DNA of 12,479 nt from Burkholderiales bacterium (GTDB lineage: Bacteria; Pseudomonadota; Gammaproteobacteria; Burkholderiales; JAEUOS01): positions 1 through 12,479 of the forward strand of contig CANGUJ010000072.1 of NCBI GenBank assembly GCA_947456845.1, given 5' to 3'. The notes below the pieces were generated by a model. It did no database searches, was not told the origin of the DNA, and saw only the letters and a list, made by a program, of their open reading frames with translations. This document shows, piece by piece, positions 6,011 through 12,479 of the stretch (the stretch's first letter is position 1; each line of letters starts with the position of its first letter). The translations under genes and the position numbers were made by a program.

Positions 6011-6697
6011 ATGGGCGAACTCGACTTTTCGATCATCGGCCGCACCCTGCCCTATCTGTGGAAAGGGCTGCAATACACGCTGCAACTGACCGTGGTGGCG
6101 GCCATCGGCGGCATCATCTGGGGCACGCTCCTGGCGATGGCGCGGCTGTCGTCCTACAAGGTGCTGTCCCTCGCCGCGGCGGGCTATGTCAACCTGATGC
6201 GCTCGGTCCCGCTCCTGCTGGTGATCTTCTGGTTCTACTTCCTCTCGCCGGTATTGCTGCAGTGGGCCACCGGCGCGGACCGTCCGCCGCAGATCGGCGC
6301 GGACCGCTCGGCCTACATCACCTTCATCCTGTTCGAGGGCGCGTATTTCTGCGAGATCATGCGCGCCGGCATACAGAGCATCCCGCGCGGGCAGATCGGG
6401 GCGGCCTACGCGGTGGGGCTCGACTACTGGCGCTCGATGCAGCTCATCATCCTGCCCCAGGCCTTCCGCAACATGCTGCCGGTGCTGCTCACGCAGACCA
6501 TCATCCTGTTCCAGGACGTGTCGCTGGTTTCGCTGCTCAACGTGACCGATTTCGTCGGCGCCGCCGGCAAGGTGGCGCAGCGCGACAGCCGCCTGGTGGA
6601 GATGTACCTGTTCGTCGCCATCACCTATTTCGTGATGTGCTTCGGGCTCTCGCTCGGGGTCAAGGCACTGCAAAAGAGAATCGCCATCGTCCGCTAG
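6011..6697 (+). CDS. gltK: Glutamate/aspartate ABC transporter permease GltK
   Basis: A 228-residue inner-membrane permease and partner of GltJ. The ATG is preceded by GAGGG at 6002-6006, overlapping the end of gltJ, a modest ribosome site consistent with translational coupling over the 8-base gap. Membrane segments lie around residues 22-44, 53-83, 101-113, 156-175 and 199-217. The EAA-type coupling loop is 'CEIMRAGIQSIPRGQ' (114-128) followed by 'AAYAVGL' (131-137). 'YVNLMRSVPLLLVIFWFY' (59-76) is the family's conserved entry segment. GltJ and GltK share the loop pattern (R-GIQ--PRGQ--A-YA-GL), as expected for paralogous permeases forming one heterodimer. Confidence 0.95.
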   Translation: MGELDFSIIGRTLPYLWKGLQYTLQLTVVAAIGGIIWGTLLAMARLSSYKVLSLAAAGYVNLMRSVPLLLVIFWFYFLSPVLLQWATGADRPPQIGADRSAYITFILFEGAYFCEIMRAGIQSIPRGQIGAAYAVGLDYWRSMQLIILPQAFRNMLPVLLTQTIILFQDVSLVSLLNVTDFVGAAGKVAQRDSRLVEMYLFVAITYFVMCFGLSLGVKALQKRIAIVR

Positions 6698-6736
6698 GCT
6701 GCGTGGATGGCGGATGGTTCCGCACGGGGAAATGTC

Positions 6737-7471
<735 letters not shown>

Positions 7472-7472
7472 C

Positions 7473-7486
7473 CCCGCGCCGGCGGG
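7473..7486. terminator. GC hairpin between convergent gltL and deacetylase genes
   Basis: CCCGC (7473-7477) pairs with GCGGG (7482-7486) around a 4-nt loop in the 26-base gap between the two stop codons. There is no T-tract on either strand, so this is a weak candidate for a shared bidirectional stop; termination may be Rho-dependent. Confidence 0.25.
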
Positions 7487-7497
7487 CGCAGGGCGTC

Positions 7498-8424
7498 TCA
7501 GTCCGTTCCCATCAGCACCTTCAGGTGCGCCGCCACCGAGCGCGCCAGCGCCGAGAGGTTGTAGCCGCCTTCGAGTACCGAGACGATGCGGCCCCGGGCG
7601 TGGCGCTCGGCCACGCCGAGCACCTCGCGGGTCACCCAGGCGTAGTCCGACTCCACCCAGCCGAGGTTGGCCATGTCGTCCTCGCGATGCGCGTCGAAAC
7701 CGGCGGAGATGAACACCATGTCCGGCCGGAAGGTATCCAGCGCCGGCAACCAGCGCTCGGTCACGGCGGCGCGCAGGGCGTCGCCGCTGGTGCGCGGCGC
7801 CAGCGGCACGTTGACCATGTTCGGCGAGCGCGGAACCTCCCCCGAGAACGGATAGAGCGGGTGCTGGAAGGTCGAGACCATCATCACGCGCTCATCGCCT
7901 GCGAAGATGTTTTCACTGCCGTTGCCGTGGTGCACGTCGAAGTCCACCAGCGCGACCCGCCGCATGCCCAGTTCCGCCAGCGCATGGGCCGCGCCGACGG
8001 CGGCGTTGTTGAAAAAGCAGAAGCCCATTGCCTGGTGCCGCTCGGCGTGATGGCCTGGCGGGCGCACGCAGCAAAACGCCGACCGCGCTTCGCCGCGCGC
8101 CACCAGTTCGGCGCCCAGCACCGCCGCGCCGGCCGCATGCCAGGCGGCCTGCATGGTGTGCGGGTTCATCGCTGTGTCGGGGTCCACGTGTACGTACCCT
8201 TCGGCCGGGATGGCGGCTTCGAGCTCGGCGACGTAGAGCGTGTCGTGCACCCGGCCGACCTGCTCGCGGGTGGCGGCGGGCGCCTCGTAAGGCGGCATCA
8301 GGTCGAGCAGGCCGCGCATGAGCAGGTGGTCATAGATCGCCGAAAGCCGCTCCGGGCACTCGGGATGGCCTGCACCCATTTCATGGCGCATGAAGCTCGG
8401 ATGGGAAATGTAGGCGGTGGCCAC
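7498..8424 (-). CDS. Histone deacetylase family protein (acetylpolyamine/lysine deacetylase-like)
   Basis: A 308-residue zinc amidohydrolase of the arginase-deacetylase superfamily. Bacterial members remove acetyl groups from polyamines, lysine residues or other amides. The start is a GTG at 8424; it gives the family's usual N-terminus 'MATAYISHP' followed by 'HPECPERLSAI' (20-30), whereas the next Met (12) would cut this. Catalytic residues are all present: RPPGHHA with His125-His126, zinc ligands Asp163 and His165 in DFDVHHGNG (161-169), third ligand Asp244 in AGFDAH (241-246), and the transition-state Tyr288 in LEGGY (284-288). Length is normal for the class. No signal peptide, so it is cytoplasmic. 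The Shine-Dalgarno site is weak (AGG about ten bases upstream). Its true substrate cannot be read from the sequence; the neighbouring N-acyl deacylase hints at acyl-amide metabolism. Confidence 0.9.
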   Translation of the reverse strand: MATAYISHPSFMRHEMGAGHPECPERLSAIYDHLLMRGLLDLMPPYEAPAATREQVGRVHDTLYVAELEAAIPAEGYVHVDPDTAMNPHTMQAAWHAAGAAVLGAELVARGEARSAFCCVRPPGHHAERHQAMGFCFFNNAAVGAAHALAELGMRRVALVDFDVHHGNGSENIFAGDERVMMVSTFQHPLYPFSGEVPRSPNMVNVPLAPRTSGDALRAAVTERWLPALDTFRPDMVFISAGFDAHREDDMANLGWVESDYAWVTREVLGVAERHARGRIVSVLEGGYNLSALARSVAAHLKVLMGTD

Positions 8425-8461
8425 GCGGGTGGAACCTGATCATGCAAGGGGTGCGAGCCAC

Positions 8462-8467
8462 ATCATA
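8462..8467 (-). promoter_or_regulatory. Candidate -10 element for the deacetylase gene
   Basis: TATGAT on the minus strand (8467-8462) matches the -10 consensus at five of six positions, giving a predicted leader of about 30 nt before GTG 8424. The -35 region is poor. It suggests the deacetylase can be transcribed separately from the upstream aminotransferase, from which it is separated by 120 bases. Confidence 0.3.
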
Positions 8468-8544
8468 GTGCGCGCCCGGTCGCCGCGCTTGCGTTGCATC
8501 AAGGCGGCCCGCAATGCCGGCCTGCCCGGGCGGTTCGCCCCGCT

Positions 8545-9714
8545 TCAGCCGGCCAATACCCGCGACAGGCGGCGGATGCCCTCGGCGATGCCGTCCTCGG
8601 GCGTGGTGGCAAACGAAAGGCGGAAGGTGGCGCGGTCGGCGTCGCGTGGATAAAACGCCACCCCCGGCACGAAATACACCCCCTCGCGGCGCGCGGCGTC
8701 CATCAGGTCGCGCGCGTCGCCGCCCGCGCGCACGCGGCACCACATGAACATGCCCCCCTGCGGCGCGGCAAAGTCGAGCCGGTCGGCCAGATGCTCCGCC
8801 AGCGCGGCGTGCATGGCGCGCGCGCGGCCTGCGTAGGTGGCGCGGATCTTCGGCAGATGGGCTTCCATGCGGCCGGCCGCCCAGTAGTTTTCCACCGCGT
8901 GCTGGGTCGGCAGGGCCGAATGGATGTCGGTGGCGAGCTTGGTCCAGACGAATTCCTGGCGCAGGTGCGCGGGCGGAATCATCCAGCCCACCCGCAGGCC
9001 CGGCGCCACCAGTTTGGACAGGCTGGAGACATGAATCAGCCAGTCGCGTGCGCCGGGCACCTCGCCGGACAGCGCAAGCAGCGAAGGCGGCGCCGGAGTA
9101 TCGAACCAGAGGCGACTGTAGGGGTCGTCTTCGAGCACATGGAAGCGGTAGTGCACCGCCAGTTCAAGCAGGCGGCGCCGGCGCTCGAGCGCGAGCACGC
9201 TGCCGTCCGGGTTCGAGTAGGAGGGCACCACATAGATCAGCTTCGGCGCGTGTACTTTCAGCAAGGCCTCGAGAGATTCGGGGATCAGCCCGTCGCGGTC
9301 CTTGGCCACCGAGATGCCGTTCAGGCCGGCCAGATGGAAGGCCTGCAGCGCGGTCGGGAACACCGGGCTGTCCATGAATACGGTATCGCCGCGCCGGGTG
9401 AGCACCCGTACGGCGGTTTCTATGCCCTGCTGGCCGCCGTTGGCGATGATCACCTCCTCGGCGGCCACCGTGCGCGACGGTGTGGAGGAGAACGCGGCCA
9501 GCCGCGCGCGCAGGGGCGGATGGCCTTCGCGCTCGCCGTACTGGAGGGCGACACGAAAACTGTCGCGGAACACCTGGTTGAAGGCCGCAGCCAGCCCCTC
9601 GGTATCGAAGAGCGCCGGATCCGGGTAGCCACCGGCGAAGGAAATGCCGCCCGCGCGGCGCGCCATGCTGGCCACCTGGTAGATGATGCCGCCGAGTTCG
9701 GGGGAATAGTCCAT
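8545..9714 (-). CDS. PLP-dependent aminotransferase, class I/II fold
   Basis: A 389-residue cytoplasmic aminotransferase of fold-type I, in the group containing LysN (2-aminoadipate transaminase) and the catalytic half of MocR regulators, but without a GntR DNA-binding domain. The PLP lysine is Lys234 in SSLSK; other cofactor contacts are 'ANGGQQG' (91-97), Asn168 in SNPDG, Asp196 and Tyr199 in EDDPY (195-199). The substrate carboxylate arginine is Arg365 in FRLSFA (364-369). I prefer ATG 9714, where family similarity begins; ATG 9774 would add 20 residues and overlap two dyad elements. Neither start has a strong Shine-Dalgarno sequence. Amino donor specificity is unknown; aromatic, branched or 2-aminoadipate substrates are typical of the group. 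It lies downstream of the protease and D-aminoacylase genes on the same strand. Confidence 0.88.
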   Translation of the reverse strand: MDYSPELGGIIYQVASMARRAGGISFAGGYPDPALFDTEGLAAAFNQVFRDSFRVALQYGEREGHPPLRARLAAFSSTPSRTVAAEEVIIANGGQQGIETAVRVLTRRGDTVFMDSPVFPTALQAFHLAGLNGISVAKDRDGLIPESLEALLKVHAPKLIYVVPSYSNPDGSVLALERRRRLLELAVHYRFHVLEDDPYSRLWFDTPAPPSLLALSGEVPGARDWLIHVSSLSKLVAPGLRVGWMIPPAHLRQEFVWTKLATDIHSALPTQHAVENYWAAGRMEAHLPKIRATYAGRARAMHAALAEHLADRLDFAAPQGGMFMWCRVRAGGDARDLMDAARREGVYFVPGVAFYPRDADRATFRLSFATTPEDGIAEGIRRLSRVLAG

Positions 9715-9736
9715 GAAGGCGCGATTTCGGTGCGAT

Positions 9737-9772
9737 GTTTCGGGTCGAAACGGGAGGGCGCCCGGACCGGGC
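9737..9772 (-). promoter_or_regulatory. Two adjacent dyads upstream of the aminotransferase
   Basis: GTTTCG-GGT-CGAAAC (9737-9751) and GCCCGG-A-CCGGGC (9760-9772) are both perfect inverted repeats within the 78-base gap between the protease stop (9793) and the preferred aminotransferase start (9714). The first is centred about 30 bases before the start codon. They could be operator sites or mRNA hairpins separating the two genes. No clear -10/-35 pair is visible around them. Confidence 0.4.
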
Positions 9773-9792
9773 ATGCAGCGGCTACGCGGGCC

Positions 9793-10431
9793 TCAGGGTT
9801 TTACCATGCGCGGCGCCAGCAATGCGTTGGCTTCGCCGCGCGCACGCAAGGTTTCGCATTGCGCCGGCGTCAGCCGCGTGTTGCCGGGGTCGCTATCCTC
9901 GTTCATGAGGTTGCCGATTTCGGTGGAATGGCTGCCGCTGTCGGAGAGCACGTGCACCATTTCGTGCGCGATGACCACCGGCAGGTCTCGCCGGGTGTAG
10001 GTGATCCAGGCGGTGTCGGCCATTTCGGGGCGGGTGCGCGCGTTGGCGCGGCCTACGGCCTCCGCATCGTAGGCCGGCTGGTTGCGCGTGTCCTCCACCA
10101 GGAACAAGGCCGGCTTGCGCGGCGCCAGACCGCGCAGCAGTTCGCGCGAATCCGGCGTGTAGAGATAGCGGAAGCGGCGCGGCGCGCGCAGGAGATGCAG
10201 GTCGATCGACACCGCGATGCCGCACTGTGCGAACAGTGCGCCGGCGGCGGTCAGGGCCGCACGCGCCTCGCCCGGGCTCCAGCGCGTGCCCTCGAACAGA
10301 TGGGCCGCGATGCGCAGGTCATGGCTCGCCGTGGGGACCGCGGCCGGCGCCAGCGTCTCGCTGGAAAGCGTCTCGATGCCCTGCGCGAGCGCGCAGCCCG
10401 CCCACAGCAGCGCGAGTCCGGCGGTGCGCAT
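9793..10431 (-). CDS. Putative secreted zinc metalloprotease, metzincin-like
   Basis: A 212-residue protein starting at ATG 10431, whose A is the last base of the D-aminoacylase stop (TGATG), so translation is probably coupled. The first 16 residues (MRTAGLALLWAGCALA) form a signal peptide with likely cleavage before Gln17, placing it in the periplasm or outside. The zinc motif is HEMVH (156-160) with Glu157 as catalytic base. His168 in SGSH is a candidate third ligand, and 'GNLMNED' (173-179) resembles a metzincin Met-turn. The spacing from the second to third His is eight residues instead of the usual six in HExxHxxGxxH. The tail 'TRLTPAQCETLRARG' (185-199) resembles the end of small bacterial HExxH proteins; Cys70 and Cys192 could form a disulfide. 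I do not recognise a named family, and activity is inferred from motif only. Confidence 0.75.
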   Translation of the reverse strand: MRTAGLALLWAGCALAQGIETLSSETLAPAAVPTASHDLRIAAHLFEGTRWSPGEARAALTAAGALFAQCGIAVSIDLHLLRAPRRFRYLYTPDSRELLRGLAPRKPALFLVEDTRNQPAYDAEAVGRANARTRPEMADTAWITYTRRDLPVVIAHEMVHVLSDSGSHSTEIGNLMNEDSDPGNTRLTPAQCETLRARGEANALLAPRMVKP

Positions 10432-11870
10432 CACGCGTTGTTGCGCAGCAGCTTTCCGGGCCGCGCCCCGGTGGCCTTGCCGCCCTCCCACACCGGCGTT
10501 CCATTGACCATCACCGACTCGATGCCGCGCGCCGGCTGGGTGGGCTCTTCGAAGGTGGCGCCGTCGCCGATTTTCGCGGCGTCGAATATCGTGATGTCGG
10601 CGAACGCCCCGGCCTTGAGCACGCCGCGGTCCTTGAGCCCGAACTTGGCGGCGGTCAGTCCCGTCATCTTGTGGACCGCGGTCTCCAGCGGAAACAGCTT
10701 GAGGTCGCGGCTGTAGTGGCCGAGCACGCGAGGGAAAGTGCCCCACAGGCGCGGGTGCGGCTTGATGTCGTGGGGAATGCCGTCGGAGCCCACCATGGTG
10801 TCCTCGAACCTGAGGATGCGCTGCACGTCCTCTTCCTTCATCGAGAAGTAGATCGCGCCGGCCGGCCGCAGGCGTGCCACGGCCTCCTCCTGCGAGACAC
10901 CCATCTCGCCGGCGATGTCGGCCAGTTCGCGCCCGACGTACTGCGGCAGCGGCTTCGACCAGGTGATGATGATGCGGTCCGAGAGCGGGATGCGATCTGC
11001 GCGCAGCATGGTGGAGGAGGCGATGTAGGGATAGCAGTCGACGCACACGTCCTGGGCTCGGCGCGCCTCGGCGAGGAGCGCGAGGGTTTCCTCCGAACGA
11101 CCGTAGTTGCGCACGCCCACCACCTTGTGGTGCGAGATGATCACCGGCACGCCCACCTCGCGGCCGATGCGGAAGGCCTCGTTCATGGCGGCGATGATGT
11201 GGTCGTCCTCGTTGCGCATGTGGGTGACGTAGCGGCCGCCGTGCGCCTTGAGCGGGCGCGCCGCGGTGATGATCTCCTCGGTTGTGGCATGCGCGGCCGG
11301 CGGGTAGTAGGTGCCGGTCGACAACCCGATCGCGCCGGCGCGCAGGGCCTCGTCGGCCATGCTGGCCATGTGCGCGGCTTCCGACGCGGTCGCGGCGCGG
11401 TCGAGCCGATCCATGGCGGCCACGCGCAAGGTGGTGTGGCCGACCATGCAGGCGGCATTGGTGGCCGCCGGGTTGGCCGCGAGGTCGGTCATGAAGTCTG
11501 CGAAGTACGGGAAGCGGTAGGCGCCCGTGTCGTCGATCAGGTCCAGCGGCGAGGGCGGGTTGGCGGCCACCAGCGGGGCCAGCGAAATGCCGCAGTTGCC
11601 GGCGATCACGGTGGTCACGCCCTGGCTCACCTTGGGCGCCATGTCCGGGTTGGAGCGCAGGTAGCGGTCGTCGTGGGTGTGCGAATCGATGAAGCCGGGC
11701 GCGGCGACCTGGCCGGAGGCGTCGATCTCGCGCTCCGCCCGCGCGTCATCGAGGCGGCCGATGGCGGCGATGCGCTCGCCGCTGATGGCGATATCGCCTT
11801 CAAAGCGCGGCGTGCGCACACCGTCGATGATTGTGGCGTTGCGGATGATGAGGTCGAAATGTTGCAGCAT
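10431..11870 (-). CDS. N-acyl-D-amino-acid deacylase (D-aminoacylase)
   Basis: A 479-residue amidohydrolase-superfamily enzyme that cleaves N-acyl-D-amino acids to the free D-amino acid and a carboxylate. Visible family residues: metal-site HTHDD (64-68), the metal-ligand Cys93 in AGNCG (90-94), 'GLSTGTYYPP' (182-191), His217 in THMRNE, His247 in SHHK, catalytic Asp363 in GSDG, and 'PHPRLWGTFPRVLGHYSRD' (371-389), a strong signature of D-aminoacylases known from Alcaligenes. The C-terminal segment 'GVLKAGAFADITIFD' (416-430) is the usual beta-sandwich return. Length fits the roughly 480-residue family. ATG 11870 has GGAG about seven bases upstream. There is no signal peptide, so it is cytoplasmic. 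Whether it prefers neutral, Asp or Glu derivatives cannot be told. It sits 88 bases after a carboxylesterase and overlaps the downstream protease gene by one base. Confidence 0.93.
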   Translation of the reverse strand: MLQHFDLIIRNATIIDGVRTPRFEGDIAISGERIAAIGRLDDARAEREIDASGQVAAPGFIDSHTHDDRYLRSNPDMAPKVSQGVTTVIAGNCGISLAPLVAANPPSPLDLIDDTGAYRFPYFADFMTDLAANPAATNAACMVGHTTLRVAAMDRLDRAATASEAAHMASMADEALRAGAIGLSTGTYYPPAAHATTEEIITAARPLKAHGGRYVTHMRNEDDHIIAAMNEAFRIGREVGVPVIISHHKVVGVRNYGRSEETLALLAEARRAQDVCVDCYPYIASSTMLRADRIPLSDRIIITWSKPLPQYVGRELADIAGEMGVSQEEAVARLRPAGAIYFSMKEEDVQRILRFEDTMVGSDGIPHDIKPHPRLWGTFPRVLGHYSRDLKLFPLETAVHKMTGLTAAKFGLKDRGVLKAGAFADITIFDAAKIGDGATFEEPTQPARGIESVMVNGTPVWEGGKATGARPGKLLRNNA

Positions 11871-11888
11871 GCTTGGGCTCCGTGCAGC

Positions 11889-11907
11889 GCGGGCGGGTCA
11901 CGCCCGC
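11889..11907 (-). promoter_or_regulatory. Hairpin just upstream of the D-aminoacylase gene
   Basis: GCGGGCG (11889-11895) pairs perfectly with CGCCCGC (11901-11907) around a 5-nt loop, in the 88-base gap between the carboxylesterase stop and ATG 11870. No T-tract follows on the minus strand. It may be an mRNA processing or stabilising element between the two genes. Confidence 0.3.
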
Positions 11908-11958
11908 ATGATAGTCGCTCGCCGTGCCGCGCCGCCGGCGTTCCGCGCGGACCCGCGG

Positions 11959-12479
11959 CTAGCCGGGTGCGCGAACGAAGTCGAGCAGCGCCGGTCCGAG
12001 CGACTCTTCGCCTGAATCGAGGTGCGCGACGATGGACGTGTGGTTGTGGCTGCGCAGGTGCATGAAGCGCGGCATGCGGCCGCGCGCCATGCCCAGCCTG
12101 AAGGCGAACTCGGCGGTGTAGGCGTCGAGATAGGTGTTCTCGAACTCGCCGGCGGCCAGGAATACCGGGATGTCGAGCGCCTGCGCATGGGCGTTGACCG
12201 AACGCGCCTCGTAGAGCGCGGCGTCGTCGCCGTAATAGGCACGTACCGCCTTGGCGTTCGGATTGCCGGGCAGCACGTCGGCGCGCAGGCGCGAACTCAC
12301 CAGGATCAGGCCGGCCAGGCCGTGGCCGCCGGCCGGGCGCACCGCCGGGTCGCACGCATAGGCGCCGGCGTGGGAGCCGCCGGCCGAGTGGCCGAACAAT
12401 ACGATGCGCGCCGGGTCGCCGCCATGCGCCGCGATGTTCTCGCGCACCCAGGCGGCGCGGTCTGCCATGCGTGGACTCC
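11959..12479 (-). CDS. Alpha/beta hydrolase, carboxylesterase type (5' end outside window)
   Basis: The last 172 codons of a gene that continues beyond the right edge; it ends at TAG 11961-11959. An ATG at 12468 is in frame but is most likely internal, because the conserved 'AWVRENIAAHGGDPARI' segment follows at once and normally sits well inside such enzymes. Counting from that Met, the nucleophile elbow is GHSAGG (26-31, Ser28). The acid is probably Glu108 or Glu110 in AAGEFEN, and the catalytic His is probably His143 in SHNHTS. The pattern is that of BD-FAE/kynurenine-formamidase-like carboxylesterases; substrate unknown. Same strand as the D-aminoacylase, 88 bases upstream of it, so possibly the same operon. 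The oxyanion HGG motif expected upstream is not in the window. Confidence 0.85.
   Translation of the reverse strand, partial: SPRMADRAAWVRENIAAHGGDPARIVLFGHSAGGSHAGAYACDPAVRPAGGHGLAGLILVSSRLRADVLPGNPNAKAVRAYYGDDAALYEARSVNAHAQALDIPVFLAAGEFENTYLDAYTAEFAFRLGMARGRMPRFMHLRSHNHTSIVAHLDSGEESLGPALLDFVRAPG

Noticed and set aside
8528..8540. GGGCG-GTT-CGCCC hairpin after the aminotransferase stop
   Set aside because: Only a 5-bp stem with no T-tract; common by chance at this GC content.
8494..10716. 740-codon plus-strand frame antisense to the aminotransferase, protease and deacylase
   Set aside because: A shadow of strongly supported minus-strand genes; no recognisable domain, no ribosome site, compositionally biased product.
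10432..11046. Upstream extension of the protease frame inside the D-aminoacylase gene
   Set aside because: The extra 205 residues are Arg/His-rich out-of-frame translation of the deacylase; the signal peptide begins at ATG 10431.
10227..12065. 612-codon plus-strand frame antisense to the D-aminoacylase
   Set aside because: Same GC-bias artefact; the minus strand has complete catalytic motifs.

Overview
The window is GC-rich DNA with compact, Shine-Dalgarno-led operons. It most resembles a betaproteobacterium of the Burkholderiales, probably Alcaligenaceae (Bordetella/Achromobacter-like). That placement rests on gene content and codon use read by eye, not on a search. I see no tRNA, rRNA, IS element, phage gene or CRISPR array, so this looks like chromosomal backbone with some accessory metabolism.

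Left part (1-2008). The window opens in the last 51 codons of a glycerophosphodiester phosphodiesterase (ugpQ-like). A gap with two strong inverted repeats leads to a secreted alpha/beta hydrolase (393-1241). Next is a 410-base stretch without a protein gene (1242-1651). It holds a good candidate PhoB box at the canonical distance from a -10 hexamer, followed about 110 nt later by a perfect intrinsic terminator. This looks like a phosphate-starvation-induced small RNA gene. A DUF1801 protein lies on the minus strand (1652-2008).

Middle part (2147-7471, plus strand). An Atm1-type ABC half-transporter (2147-4003) comes first; its stop codon lies inside a perfect 35-bp tandem duplication. It is followed by a complete glutamate/aspartate uptake operon, gltI-gltJ-gltK-gltL (periplasmic binding protein, two permeases, ATPase). 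Two stable hairpins lie between gltI and gltJ, as expected where the binding protein is made in excess.

Right part (7498-12479, minus strand, convergent with glt). In order of transcription: a carboxylesterase running off the window end, an N-acyl-D-amino-acid deacylase, a small secreted metzincin-like zinc protease whose ATG overlaps the deacylase stop by one base, a fold-type I PLP aminotransferase, and a histone-deacetylase-family (acetylpolyamine/lysine deacetylase) enzyme. The first three look co-transcribed; the last two may have their own control sites. The gene set suggests hydrolysis of acylated, possibly D-configured amino acid or peptide substrates followed by transamination. The neighbouring Glu/Asp importer would fit the same nutrient theme, but that link is inference from proximity.

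The most promising undescribed elements are the Pho-box/terminator transcription unit at about 1474-1621 and the protease coupled to the D-aminoacylase.
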